From NCBI RefSeq assembly GCF_025152575.1, contig NZ_CP102293.1:2790001-2854000 (forward strand): a stretch of DNA of 64,000 bases, written 5' to 3'. Shown one piece after another: positions 50,861 through 59,850 of the stretch. The notes under the pieces are model-generated. The model searched no databases. It was not told where the DNA came from and saw only the letters and a list, made by a program, of their open reading frames with translations. A program made the position numbers and the translations under genes. How positions within the stretch are numbered: the first letter of the stretch is position 1; each line of letters begins with the position of its first letter. The DNA is from Subdoligranulum variabile. Its GTDB lineage: Bacteria; Bacillota; Clostridia; Oscillospirales; Ruminococcaceae.

Positions 50861-50870
50861 TATCATCCGT

Positions 50871-50903
50871 AAAAAGTCCCGGACAGTTTGTCCGGGACTT
50901 TTT
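50871..50903 (+). terminator. Bidirectional terminator
   Basis: A 14-bp stem (50872-50885 with 50889-50902) with T on one side and A on the other lies between the convergent M29 and DUF2812 genes. Confidence 0.93.
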
Positions 50904-50906
50904 CTG

Positions 50907-52106
50907 TCAGGCCGAAGCGGCAAAGACTTCCGCAAAACGCGGTGCCATCCGGTCAAAATTCTGGGTGCCGTCGGGATCCGTCCACAGAACGCACAACACG
51001 CGGCGGCCCTGCACCAGAATCAGTTGTCGGAAAACGCCATCCTTTCCGCTATAGCCGTATGCGGCGTCCGTCCCCGGCAGATCCGGCAATGGCTGCGGCT
51101 CATCGGCCAGTAGGGACTGGCTTTCGTGGAGGTCGTTCACCAGAAGATGGGCCAGCCAGGGTGTGCGTGTGTCATAGTAGCAAACGGCAAGAGAGGTGTC
51201 CAGCACCACTTTCCCGTTTTGCAGGATTTTGCCGCTCTCGTCATACTCCAATATGGTAGGGGCCAACAGGGAATGCCGGATTTCCAGATTGCTGCGTTTC
51301 CGAGCGTCTGCCTCATCCCAGACCGGTGTGCCGTCGGCCAGGTCTGTCAGGGTGGCAAAGGGAAGGGGGCCTTGGTAGTCCGTGATGGGCTGGCGGGTCC
51401 CTGACTGGACAAGCGCCCCAAATCCACCCAGGAGCAGCAGAACAAGGGCACAGGTAGTGATCCCCTGGCTGATCCGGTGGATCCAGGCGGCGGCATGCCA
51501 GTTCTTTTGGTGATCCGGTTCATACCCCTGCCGCAGCCTGCGGCTCAGTTTCAGAATGTTATACAGGTCTCGGAAAGCCAGAAACAGCGTGCCGAAAAAA
51601 TACAGGTAAATGCAGCAGGAAAGCAGTGGCATTTCCACGAGGAACCTCACCAGACGCCCTCGGCCATTCAGAAGAAACTGCAGGATCAGTGCGGCAAACA
51701 ACCCCAGGAAGCTCCACCAGGCGGAGCGGCGGGCCATCTTCAGACTCAGCGCCTGCACGGCGGGGTCGGTGTGCAGTTCAGGCGCACGGGGATCTTCGCA
51801 GGCATACAGAAAAAACTCCTGTTGAGCGCAGACAAAATACCAGCCGTATTCGGCGTAGAGCGCTTTTTCTGAGGAGAGCGGCTCCGACGGGGCAGAATCC
51901 AGCCAGCCGCCTTTCAGCCGGGCGGCGGTCAGGCGATAGCGCACCGATTGCGGGGTGCCGGGGCGGAACCGTGCCAGCGTACGCCCCATCTTCTCCACAA
52001 AAAGGCCCCGGGCGGCCATATCCGTCAGCCAGCTTTCACAGGCTTCCACCTCATAGCACAGGCTGGGGACGGGACGGTAAACGATCTCCTTGTGAAGCAG
52101 CTTCAT
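50907..52106 (-). CDS. DUF2812-domain membrane protein
   Basis: The 399-residue protein has an N-terminal DUF2812 segment (YEVEACESWLTDMAARGLFV, FRPGTPQSVRYRLTAARL), three or more membrane helices (about 143-161, 175-195, 225-245) and a C-terminal extracytoplasmic domain. DUF2812 proteins are almost always encoded beside PadR regulators, as here; they are thought to be controlled by, or to signal to, the PadR partner. ATG 52106 is 9 bases from AAAGGAG; an ATG at 52115 is too close. It overlaps the padR gene by 56 bases. Confidence 0.87.
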   Translation of the reverse strand: MKLLHKEIVYRPVPSLCYEVEACESWLTDMAARGLFVEKMGRTLARFRPGTPQSVRYRLTAARLKGGWLDSAPSEPLSSEKALYAEYGWYFVCAQQEFFLYACEDPRAPELHTDPAVQALSLKMARRSAWWSFLGLFAALILQFLLNGRGRLVRFLVEMPLLSCCIYLYFFGTLFLAFRDLYNILKLSRRLRQGYEPDHQKNWHAAAWIHRISQGITTCALVLLLLGGFGALVQSGTRQPITDYQGPLPFATLTDLADGTPVWDEADARKRSNLEIRHSLLAPTILEYDESGKILQNGKVVLDTSLAVCYYDTRTPWLAHLLVNDLHESQSLLADEPQPLPDLPGTDAAYGYSGKDGVFRQLILVQGRRVLCVLWTDPDGTQNFDRMAPRFAEVFAASA

Positions 52107-52452
52107 CCCGGGCATCTCCTTTTGTCAGGCTGGCGGGGGCGGTGATCTCGGCGCGGGCGGCGTCATCCAGACAGCGCTGCAGACGGGCTCGCTCGCCTTC
52201 GTAAGCGGCTTTGCCGGCGGCGGTAAGATGATAATAGCGCTTGCATCCGACCGAACCGGCATCCGCCAGAAATCCTTCTTTTTCAAATCGAGCCAACAAA
52301 GTATAGAGGGTGGCGGGACCCAGCCGTACCGTGCCGCCGGAAATCTGTGCCGCATAGGCTGTGATCTCCGCACCGCAGGCATCTGCCTGCTGCAGAGCCA
52401 TCAACACATAAAACATGGATTCTGTCAGGTTTTCCATTGCCTGCCTGGGCAT
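52051..52452 (-). CDS. PadR-family transcriptional regulator
   Basis: The 133-residue product has the PadR winged helix: NLTESMFYVLMALQQADACG, GPATLYTLLARFEKEGFLAD and CKRYYHLTAAGKAAY, then a short C-terminal dimerisation helix. ATG 52452 lies 8 bases after GGGAGG. A dyad-rich promoter sits immediately upstream, consistent with autorepression. It is followed by its DUF2812 partner. Confidence 0.92.
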   Translation of the reverse strand: MPRQAMENLTESMFYVLMALQQADACGAEITAYAAQISGGTVRLGPATLYTLLARFEKEGFLADAGSVGCKRYYHLTAAGKAAYEGERARLQRCLDDAARAEITAPASLTKGDARDEAASQGDRLPSRPQPVL

Positions 52453-52472
52453 CGGCAACACCTCCCGTTGCA

Positions 52473-52506
52473 ATATCGTATAATGATATTGTATATTGAT
52501 ATCGAT
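52473..52506 (-). promoter_or_regulatory. Dyad-rich promoter/operator of the padR unit
   Basis: A perfect inverted repeat ATATC-N7-GATAT occupies 52473-52489, and a second GATATC lies at 52498-52503. The half-sites are 12-13 bases apart. A -10-like TATACG lies within the dyad on the minus strand. The layout fits autorepression by PadR. Confidence 0.6.
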
Positions 52507-52589
52507 GCGCAGTCAACTGTTTTTTTCGCTTTGCGGTAAAAAATGGCCTGCAAAGGCCTTTTTGTGCCCCCTTTTTCTGCGGCAGGGGG

Positions 52590-52618
52590 TTGCAATTTGC
52601 CCGGGGGTGTGGTATATT
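52590..52618 (+). promoter_or_regulatory. Promoter of the rimP-nusA-infB operon
   Basis: TTGCAA (52590-52595), 17 bases, TATATT (52613-52618). Confidence 0.72.
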
Positions 52619-52644
52619 TTTACTGTTCGATGATGATTTTATTG

Positions 52645-52676
52645 GAAAGTGGGCCGTCAAGGTCCGCTTTCTTTTT
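52645..52676 (+). terminator. Attenuator-like hairpin in the rimP leader
   Basis: GAAAG-x-GGGCC (52645-52655) pairs with GGTCC-x-CTTTC (52661-52671), followed by five T. It lies between the promoter and rimP, so it would act as an attenuator; a factor such as NusA could give feedback. Confidence 0.65.
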
Positions 52677-52705
52677 ATGATAGGGAAGAATTAAGGAGCG
52701 TTTGC

Positions 52706-53197
52706 ATGGCAAAACAGCAAAACAGCGGCGGAGCGGCCAAGACGGTCGAAACGCTGGTGCGCCCCACGGTGGAGGGCATGGGCCTGCGCCTGTGGGATGT
52801 CCGTTTTGAAAAAGAAGGCCCCGACTGGTTCCTGCGGGTGCTGATCGACCGGGACGAACCGCTGGATACCGATACCTGTGAAGCGGTTTCCCGCGCCATC
52901 GATCCCATTTTGGACGAGGCAGACCCCATCGACCAGAGTTACTATCTGGAAGTGGGCAGCCCCGGACTGGGACGCCGTCTGACCCGCCCTGAGCATTATG
53001 AAGCCCTGCGCGGGCAGAAGTGCGCCGCGCATCTGATCCGGCCTGACGAAGCGGGCCGGCGGGACGTGGCGGGCATTCTGCAGGGGCTGGATGGGGAAGG
53101 CAATGTGACCCTCGTGGACGGGGAAGAAACTTACACCTTCCCGGTGAAGGCCGCGGGCTATGTCAAGCTCTGCGATGATGAAGATCTGTTTGGCTGA
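52706..53197 (+). CDS. rimP: Ribosome maturation factor RimP
   Basis: RimP assists 30S assembly. The 163-residue product has VRPTVEGMGLRLWDVRFEKE near the N-terminus, LRVLIDRDEPLDTDTCEAVS and YYLEVGSPGLGRRLTRPEH, the signature of the family, then an SH3-like C-terminal domain. TAAGGAG sets ATG 52706. It opens the conserved run to ribF. Confidence 0.96.
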   Translation: MAKQQNSGGAAKTVETLVRPTVEGMGLRLWDVRFEKEGPDWFLRVLIDRDEPLDTDTCEAVSRAIDPILDEADPIDQSYYLEVGSPGLGRRLTRPEHYEALRGQKCAAHLIRPDEAGRRDVAGILQGLDGEGNVTLVDGEETYTFPVKAAGYVKLCDDEDLFG

Positions 53198-53251
53198 GCG
53201 CCAAGTTCTGTATTTGTGTACTGAAACCTATATTGGGAGGAAACCGTAAAA

Positions 53252-54325
53252 ATGGCTACTGCGAACAACGAATTCTTTGATGCTCTGGCTGCGCTGGAAA
53301 AAGAGCGCGGACTGCCGGAAGATTACCTGATCGAAAAGATCAAGGCAGCCATCGTCATTGCTGTGAAGAAGGACTACGAGGTCGAGGACGACAACGTTGT
53401 GGTTGACATCGACCCCGAGATCGGCGCGTTCCGCGCCAGCCTGCTGCGCGACATCGTGGAGGAAGTGGAGAACCCCCATACCCAGGTCAGCCTGGAGGAG
53501 GCCCAGAAGGTCCGCAAGAGCTACAAGGTCGGTCAGCGCATGGTCACCCAGCTCAAAACCAAGGAGTTCGGCCGCATCGCTGCGCAGACTGCCAAGCACG
53601 TGATCCGTCAGGGCCTGCGCGAAGGTGAGCGCAACCTGCAGTGCAGCGAGATGCAGTCCCGCGCCCATGAGCTCATCACCGCCACGGTGGTCTCCATTGA
53701 TCCGGAGCGCGGCAACGTCGTGCTGGATCTGGGCAAGGGCGGCAGCGCCGTGCTGCCCCGCAACGAGCAGGTCCCCGGCGAGACCTTCCATGAGGGCGAG
53801 ACCGTGCAGGTCTACGTGGTGGATGTGCTGGCCACCGACCGCGGTCCCCGCGTGACGATCAGCCGCACTCATCCCGGCCTGGTCAAGCGGATGTTCGAGC
53901 TGGAAGTGCCGGAAATCTATGACGGCACCGTCGAGATCAAGGCCATTGCCCGTGAGGCCGGTGCCCGTACCAAGCTGGCGGTTTGGAGCAAGAACCCCGA
54001 TGTGGACCCCGTCGGCGCCTGCATTGGTGCCCGCGGTGCCCGTGTGGAAAAGATCGTCCAGGAGCTGGGCGGTGAGAAGATCGATGTCATCCGCTGGAGC
54101 GAGGACATCACCGAGTTCATCTCGGCGGCGCTGTCTCCGGCCAAGGTGGTCAAGGTGGAACTGCTCCCCGGCGAGACCAAGAGCTGCCGTGTCACGGTGC
54201 CGGATCACCAGCTGAGCCTGGCCATCGGCAATAAAGGACAGAATGTGCGTCTGTGTGCACACCTGACCGGTTACAATATTGATATCCGCCCCGAGTCCGG
54301 TTACTACGGCGAGGACGAGGAATAA
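53252..54325 (+). CDS. nusA: Transcription termination/antitermination protein NusA
   Basis: NusA binds RNA polymerase and RNA at pauses. The 357-residue product lacks the C-terminal acidic repeats of E. coli, like other Firmicutes proteins. It has the N-terminal polymerase-binding domain with FFDALAALEKERGLPEDYLI, an S1 domain (about 130-200, ATVVSIDPERGNVVLDLG), two KH domains with DPVGACIGARGARVEKIV and HQLSLAIGNKGQNVRLC, and NIDIRPESGYY. GGGAGGAAA precedes the ATG. Confidence 0.97.
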   Translation: MATANNEFFDALAALEKERGLPEDYLIEKIKAAIVIAVKKDYEVEDDNVVVDIDPEIGAFRASLLRDIVEEVENPHTQVSLEEAQKVRKSYKVGQRMVTQLKTKEFGRIAAQTAKHVIRQGLREGERNLQCSEMQSRAHELITATVVSIDPERGNVVLDLGKGGSAVLPRNEQVPGETFHEGETVQVYVVDVLATDRGPRVTISRTHPGLVKRMFELEVPEIYDGTVEIKAIAREAGARTKLAVWSKNPDVDPVGACIGARGARVEKIVQELGGEKIDVIRWSEDITEFISAALSPAKVVKVELLPGETKSCRVTVPDHQLSLAIGNKGQNVRLCAHLTGYNIDIRPESGYYGEDEE

Positions 54326-54382
54326 AAAGACAAAGACCCGGGTGCATCGGCCCCGGATTCCAAGGGAAAAGAGGTCGGCTAC

Positions 54383-54694
54383 TTGCAGCAGCAAAAGCAA
54401 AAAAAGATCCCGGTGCGCCGTTGCGTGGGCTGTAACGCCCAGCGCCCCAAGCGCGAGCTGGTGCGCGTTGTGCGCAGCCCGGAAGGCGAGATCAGCATTG
54501 ATCTGCGCGGCAAGGCCCCGGGACGGGGGGCATATCTTTGCCCGTCCGCCGCGTGTCTGGCGAAAGCCCGCAAGGCCAAGCGGCTGGAGCGCACGTTTGA
54601 GGTCCCCATTCCCGGGGAAATCTACGAGCGCCTGACCGAGGAGATCCAATGCGCGGAACAAAGTGCAAAGGAGGCGACAGAGCATGGCGAATGA
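54383..54694 (+). CDS. rnpM: YlxR/RnpM family RNA-binding protein
   Basis: The 103-residue product belongs to DUF448 (YlxR), reported in B. subtilis as an RNase P modulator. It has the signature IPVRRCVGCNAQRPKRELVR, then GRGAYLCPSAACLAKARKAK. A TTG at 54383 with AGAGG upstream gives the start, as no ATG is near. It lies between nusA and ylxQ and overlaps ylxQ by 11 bases. Confidence 0.92.
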   Translation: MQQQKQKKIPVRRCVGCNAQRPKRELVRVVRSPEGEISIDLRGKAPGRGAYLCPSAACLAKARKAKRLERTFEVPIPGEIYERLTEEIQCAEQSAKEATEHGE

Positions 54695-54989
54695 CCAACA
54701 TCCGTTGCTGGGCGCGCTGGGGCTTTGCCGCAAAGCCGGAAAGCTACTGCACGGGTACGACCGAGTGCAGGAAAATGCCCTGCGCGGTAAGGTGGCATTG
54801 GTTCTGCTTGCCGCAGATGCCAGTGAACGCACCGTGACCCATATGCGCAGCGCCTGTGAGGGAATCGTGGCCTGTGAACAGATGCCGCTGACCACCGCCG
54901 ATCTGGCGATGCTCACCCCCAAGCCTGCCGCTGTGTTCGGCATAACGGACGAACACCTTGCGCAGCTGTGCGCAAAACATCTTACCTGA
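54684..54989 (+). CDS. ylxQ: YlxQ, L7Ae-family RNA-binding protein
   Basis: This 101-residue protein has an L7Ae/L30e fold: LGALGLCRKAGKLLHGYDRV, ALVLLAADASERTVTHMRSA and a C-terminal VFGITDEHLAQL. It probably binds kink-turn RNA, as proposed for homologues. AAAGGAGG sets ATG 54684 over the in-frame GTG 54663. infB follows 21 bases later. Confidence 0.92.
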   Translation: MANDQHPLLGALGLCRKAGKLLHGYDRVQENALRGKVALVLLAADASERTVTHMRSACEGIVACEQMPLTTADLAMLTPKPAAVFGITDEHLAQLCAKHLT

Positions 54990-55010
54990 TGCAGAGGAGG
55001 ACCACAGTTT

Positions 55011-57398
55011 ATGGATTTTAAATACAAGATCGCTGATGTTGCCAAGGAGTTCGGCGTGCCCGCCAAGAAGGTCATCGAGACCGTTTCGCCCATCACCGGC
55101 GAAGCTTATAAGACCGGCGGTACGTTCGGGGAAAAGGAGCTGGATTTCCTGCTGGAGACGCTGACCCGTGAGAATGCCGAGGAGAGCCTCGATGCCTATC
55201 TCGCCAGCGGCACCAAACAGGAAGAGCCGAAACCGGCGCCCAAGGCCGAGGCGAAAAAGCCGGAGGGCAAGAAGCAGGAACCCAAGCGGGAAAACCGCAA
55301 GCCCGAGAAGCAGGCGGAGAAGCGTAACGAAAAGCGTGTCACCCTTCAGGAACTGGCTGCTGACACCGGCATCAAGAAGCCGGTGGCTGCCACGGAGCAG
55401 GTAAAGGTCAACCGTGCCCAGGTGTCGGTGGACACCCGTACGGTGGATGTCAACGTGGATAAGTTCAACGCCCGGTATGACGACCTGGCCGACAGCCGCA
55501 ACATGCCCAACAAGCGCAAGAACCAGCCCACCGGCAAGAAAGAAAAGTTCAACAACCGCAACAACCGCCGCGGTCAGCAGTTTGGCCGCCGCCGGGAAAC
55601 GGAAGCCGAGCGCCTGCAGCGCATCCAGCTGGAGAAGGCCCGCAACGCCCAGCTCAAGATCTCCATTCCCGATGAGATCACCGTGGGTGAGCTGGCTAGC
55701 CGTCTGAAGCAGACCGCTGCCAAAGTCGTTGCCAAGTTCATGCAGATGGGCGAGATGCACGCTGTATCCGATGTGGTCGACTTCGATACCGCCGCCCTCA
55801 TCGCCGAGGAGTTCCACGCCAAGGTGGAGCACGAAGTGCACGTCTCCATCGAGGAGCGCCTTTTTGTGCAGGAGGAGGACAACGCCGCCGACCTCGTCGA
55901 GCGTCCGCCGGTCGTGGTGGTCATGGGCCACGTCGACCACGGCAAAACCTCCATTCTGGATGCCATCCGCAAGACCAATGTGACCGCAGGGGAAGCCGGC
56001 GGCATCACCCAGGCCATCGGTGCCTACCAGGTCAAGAGCGGCGACAGCGTCATTACTTTCCTGGATACCCCGGGCCATGAGGCGTTCACTGCCATGCGTG
56101 CCCGCGGTGCCAACATGACTGATATTGCAGTTCTGGTGGTGGCAGCCGATGACGGTATCATGCCCCAGACCATCGAGTCCATCAACCATGCCAAGGCTGC
56201 CAACGTCAAGCTGATCGTGGCCATCAACAAGATGGATAAGCCCACCGCCAACCCCGAGCGCGTCAAGGAGCAGCTGACCCAGTACGAGATCGTCCCCGAG
56301 GACTGGGGCGGCGACGTGGCCTGCATCCCGGTGTCGGCGGTGACCGGCATGGGCATCTCGGATCTGCTGGAGCGCATCGTTCTGGAAGCCGAGGTCATGG
56401 AACTCAAGGCCAACCCCAACCGCCGCGGCAAGGGCGCTGTGGTGGAGGCCCGTCTGGACAAGGGCCAGGGCCCCATCGCCACCCTGCTGGTGCAGAACGG
56501 CACCCTGCATAAGGGCGATTGCCTGATCGCCGGCACCGCCGTGGGCCGTGTGCGTACCATGCGCGACGACAAGGGCCGCGAGATCACCGAGGCCGGTCCG
56601 TCCACTCCTGTGGAGATCACCGGTCTGACCGAAGTGCCGGAAGCCGGCGAACTGTTTGAGGCTGTGGAGGACGAAAAGCTGGCCCGTGAACTGGCCGACA
56701 AGCGTACCGCCGAGGCCAAGGAACGTCAGTTTGCCGCCTACACCAAGGTCACCCTGGATAATCTGTTCGATCAGATGGCGGCCAACGATATGAAGGAACT
56801 GCCCATCGTCGTCAAGGCGGACGTCCAGGGCTCCGCCGAGGCTGTCAAGCAGAGCCTCGAGAAGATCTCCAACGACGAGGTCCGTGTCCGCGTCATTCAT
56901 GCGGGTGTCGGCGCCATTTCCAAGTCCGACGTCTCGCTGGCGGATGCTTCCAACGCCATCATCATCGGCTTCAACGTCCGTCCCGACGCGGTGGCCAAGG
57001 CCGAGGCCGAGCAGACCGGCGTGGAGATGCGTATGTACCGCGTCATTTACGATGCCATCAACGATGTTTCCGACGCTATGAAGGGCATGCTGGCACCCAA
57101 GATCCGCGAGGTTGCGCTGGGTGAAGCCCAGGTCCGTCAGGTCTACAAGATCTCCAGCGTCGGCACCGTGGCCGGCTGCCGCGTGACCAGCGGCAAGATC
57201 ACCCGCGATGCCCAGCTGCGTCTGGTGCGTGACGGCATTGTCATCTGCGAGGATGCCATTGCCAGCCTGAAGCGCTTCAAAGACGACGCTAAGGAAGTGG
57301 CCGAGGGCTTTGAGTGCGGCATCACGCTGGAGAAGTTCTCCGACATCAAGGAGGGCGACGTCTTCGAGTGCTTCAAGCTCGAGGAGTACCGCGACTGA
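55011..57398 (+). CDS. infB: Translation initiation factor IF-2
   Basis: IF-2 is the GTPase that brings fMet-tRNA to the 30S subunit. The 795-residue product has an N-terminal IF2-N domain ([19 protein letters not shown]), a Lys/Glu-rich linker to about 210, a second IF2-N segment ([18 protein letters not shown]), the G domain from about 300 ([32 protein letters not shown]) and domains II-IV ending with [28 protein letters not shown] precedes ATG 55011. Confidence 0.98.
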   Translation: MDFKYKIADVAKEFGVPAKKVIETVSPITGEAYKTGGTFGEKELDFLLETLTRENAEESLDAYLASGTKQEEPKPAPKAEAKKPEGKKQEPKRENRKPEKQAEKRNEKRVTLQELAADTGIKKPVAATEQVKVNRAQVSVDTRTVDVNVDKFNARYDDLADSRNMPNKRKNQPTGKKEKFNNRNNRRGQQFGRRRETEAERLQRIQLEKARNAQLKISIPDEITVGELASRLKQTAAKVVAKFMQMGEMHAVSDVVDFDTAALIAEEFHAKVEHEVHVSIEERLFVQEEDNAADLVERPPVVVVMGHVDHGKTSILDAIRKTNVTAGEAGGITQAIGAYQVKSGDSVITFLDTPGHEAFTAMRARGANMTDIAVLVVAADDGIMPQTIESINHAKAANVKLIVAINKMDKPTANPERVKEQLTQYEIVPEDWGGDVACIPVSAVTGMGISDLLERIVLEAEVMELKANPNRRGKGAVVEARLDKGQGPIATLLVQNGTLHKGDCLIAGTAVGRVRTMRDDKGREITEAGPSTPVEITGLTEVPEAGELFEAVEDEKLARELADKRTAEAKERQFAAYTKVTLDNLFDQMAANDMKELPIVVKADVQGSAEAVKQSLEKISNDEVRVRVIHAGVGAISKSDVSLADASNAIIIGFNVRPDAVAKAEAEQTGVEMRMYRVIYDAINDVSDAMKGMLAPKIREVALGEAQVRQVYKISSVGTVAGCRVTSGKITRDAQLRLVRDGIVICEDAIASLKRFKDDAKEVAEGFECGITLEKFSDIKEGDVFECFKLEEYRD

Positions 57399-57476
57399 GT
57401 TGGAATTCAGGCAGGAAAAACGCTTCGCCGGCGGATGCCGGCGGGGGTTCCTGCATAAAGTTGAGGAAAGAATACC

Positions 57477-57866
57477 ATGCCAAGCAAAAATCACGGCCGT
57501 ATGGCCCAGGACATGAAGCGGGAACTGATTGCCATCATCGGCGAGATGAAAGACCCGCGGGTGACCGGCGGCCTGCTGACCGTCACGCGTCTGGATGTTA
57601 CCCCGGATCTGGATCAGGCCAAGGTCTACATCAGCGTGATGGGACGGGAAGGCGGTCCGGAGCCGGTGGTCAAGGCGCTGAACAAAGCGTCGGGCCATGT
57701 GCGCACCGAAGTCAGCCGCCGCATGCACATCCGCAAAGCGCCTCGCTTTGTGTTTGTGGCAGACGAGGGCGCTGCCTACGCTGCCCATATCAACAAGCTG
57801 CTGGGAGAACTGGCAGCCGAAGCTGAACCCGCCGCGGATGACGGCGCGGACAGCGACAGCGAATGA
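57477..57866 (+). CDS. rbfA: Ribosome-binding factor A
   Basis: RbfA is a KH-like 30S maturation factor. The 129-residue product has HGRMAQDMKRELIAIIGEMK, DPRVTGGLLTVTRLDVTPDL with QAKVYISVMG, and HIRKAPRFVFVADEG, then a short acidic tail. TTGAGGAAAG lies before ATG 57477. Confidence 0.95.
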   Translation: MPSKNHGRMAQDMKRELIAIIGEMKDPRVTGGLLTVTRLDVTPDLDQAKVYISVMGREGGPEPVVKALNKASGHVRTEVSRRMHIRKAPRFVFVADEGAAYAAHINKLLGELAAEAEPAADDGADSDSE

Positions 57867-57929
57867 TCGGCGCGAGGGCGCTGCCTGGGAGGCAGTGCCT
57901 GACCGATCGCCCCAGAAAAGAGGAACTGT

Positions 57930-58919
57930 ATGACGCAATCCGTGGATCATGAGACCGTTGTCTCGCGCCTACTGAGCGCAGATGAGATCCTGATACTATG
58001 CCATAAGAATCCGGACGGTGATACCATCGGGTCGGGTACGGCGCTGTGTCTGGCGCTGCAGAAGCTGGGCAAGACCGCTGCGGTTCTGTGCAGCGATCCC
58101 ATTCCGGCTATGTATGCGTTTTTGCCCATCACGGTGTTTGACGGCAGTTTTACGCCGCACTTTGTGGTGGCAGTGGATGTGGCCGGCATTCAGCTGTTCG
58201 GCGACCGCAACAATATGCCCCAGTATGCCGAACATGTGGATCTCTGTATTGACCATCACGGCTCCAACAGCGGCTATGCCTACGAGACCATGCTGGATGA
58301 CCATGCCGCGGCAACGGCGGAACTGCTGACCGCGCTGATCCCTGAAATGGGTGTGGAGATCACGCCGGATATTGCCGCCTGCCTGTATACCGGCATTGCC
58401 ACCGACACAGGCTGCTTCCGTTTCACCAACACCACGGCTGCCACCCATCGTGCGGCGGCGGCCCTGATCGAGGCGGGAGCCGATGTGGAAAATCTCAACG
58501 AACGGCTGTTTGAGTGCCGTTCCCACGCCCGGATGGCAGCGGAGCGCATGGCGCTGGAAAGTCTGGAATTCTATTACGACAACCGCTGCGCTCTGATTTG
58601 TCTGACCTGGGATCAGATTCAGGCGGCTGGTGTGGCAGGAGCTGAGCTGGAAGATCTCACCAGCCTGCCCCGTTCTATCGAAGGCGTGGAGGTGGGTTTG
58701 ACCCTGCGCCAGCAGAAGGACGGAAGCTACAAGATCAGCGTGCGCACCGGTCACGACACCAACGCCTGCAACATTGCACGGCGTCTGGGCGGCGGGGGAC
58801 ATCCCCGGGCCGCCGGCTGTGAAATCAGCGGCAATCTGGACAACGCCAAGCACGCTATCCTGGATGAAGTAAAAAAAGAACTGGACCGCAGCGCCTCCCT
58901 GAACGCGGCGGAGTCCTAG
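57930..58919 (+). CDS. nrnA: Bifunctional oligoribonuclease/PAP phosphatase NrnA
   Basis: NrnA degrades very short RNAs and pAp. The 329-residue DHH-family product has ILILCHKNPDGDTIGSGTAL, VVAVDVAG, the DHH motif in CIDHHGSNSGYAYET (about 106-120), GIATDTGCFRFTNT and the DHHA1 domain ending RRLGGGGHPRAAGCEI. AGAGGAA precedes ATG 57930. It lies between rbfA and truB, the conserved order. Confidence 0.95.
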   Translation: MTQSVDHETVVSRLLSADEILILCHKNPDGDTIGSGTALCLALQKLGKTAAVLCSDPIPAMYAFLPITVFDGSFTPHFVVAVDVAGIQLFGDRNNMPQYAEHVDLCIDHHGSNSGYAYETMLDDHAAATAELLTALIPEMGVEITPDIAACLYTGIATDTGCFRFTNTTAATHRAAAALIEAGADVENLNERLFECRSHARMAAERMALESLEFYYDNRCALICLTWDQIQAAGVAGAELEDLTSLPRSIEGVEVGLTLRQQKDGSYKISVRTGHDTNACNIARRLGGGGHPRAAGCEISGNLDNAKHAILDEVKKELDRSASLNAAES

Positions 58920-58949
58920 TCCTGAACGAACAGAAAAGGAATCCCCACT

Positions 58950-59843
58950 ATGCAAACGCCAAACGGCATTCTGCCCGTGGATAAGCCCGCCGGCTGGACC
59001 AGCTTTGATGTGCTGGCCAAGCTGCGCGGCGCCCTGGGCACGCGCAAGCTGGGGCACTCGGGCACACTGGATCCTATGGCGACCGGTGTGCTCGCCGTGT
59101 TTATCGGCAAGGCAACTGCAGCCGCCGATCGCCAGCTGAATCACGATAAAACCTACGAAGCGACGCTGCGTTTTGGACAGCGCACCGATACCGGCGACAT
59201 CACCGGCACGGTACTGGAGACCGCCCCCGTGACGATAGGGGAGGAAGAACTGCGCGCCGTGCTACCCCGGTTTATGGGGGAGCAGATGCAGCTGCCGCCC
59301 ATGTACAGTGCGGTCAAAATCAACGGTCAGCCGCTGTACAAAGCGGCCCGAAAAGGTCAGACGGTGGAGCGCACGCCGCGCCCCATCACGGTGTACAGCA
59401 TCGAATATCTTGGCACTCCCAAACCGGGGGACTATACCCTTCGCATTGCCTGCTCCAAGGGAACCTACATCCGTGTGCTGGCGGAAGACATCGGCAAAGC
59501 GCTGGGCGTTCCCGCCACACTGGCGGCACTGCGCCGTACCCGGGCCGGTGAATTCGAGATCAGCCAGTGTCACACGCTGCCGGACATTCTGGCCGCGGCA
59601 GAAAAGGGTACACTGACCGAAGACGGCTGGATTCTTCCGGTGGAGACGGTCTTTGCGCCGCTGCCGACTCTGACCGTCAACGACGGTGTGAAAGCGCATC
59701 TCTTCAACGGTTGTCCCACCAGTCACTACGCAGCGGCCGACGGCCGCTACCGTGCCTACGATAAAGAGGGCACGTTCCTGGGGCTTGCCGCCGTAAAAGG
59801 CGGCGTGCTGCAGGTGGAAAAACTCTTTTGTGAAAGGAATTGA
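58950..59843 (+). CDS. truB: tRNA pseudouridine(55) synthase
   Basis: TruB makes pseudouridine 55 in the T-loop of tRNAs. The 297-residue product has NGILPVDKPAGWTSFDVLAK, KLGHSGTLDPMATGVLAVFI with the catalytic Asp, TYEATLRFGQRTDTGDITG and KGTYIRVLAEDIGKALG. AAAAGGAA precedes ATG 58950. The end is 7 bases before the likely ribF start. Confidence 0.96.
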   Translation: MQTPNGILPVDKPAGWTSFDVLAKLRGALGTRKLGHSGTLDPMATGVLAVFIGKATAAADRQLNHDKTYEATLRFGQRTDTGDITGTVLETAPVTIGEEELRAVLPRFMGEQMQLPPMYSAVKINGQPLYKAARKGQTVERTPRPITVYSIEYLGTPKPGDYTLRIACSKGTYIRVLAEDIGKALGVPATLAALRRTRAGEFEISQCHTLPDILAAAEKGTLTEDGWILPVETVFAPLPTLTVNDGVKAHLFNGCPTSHYAAADGRYRAYDKEGTFLGLAAVKGGVLQVEKLFCERN

Positions 59844-59850
59844 AACGCCG

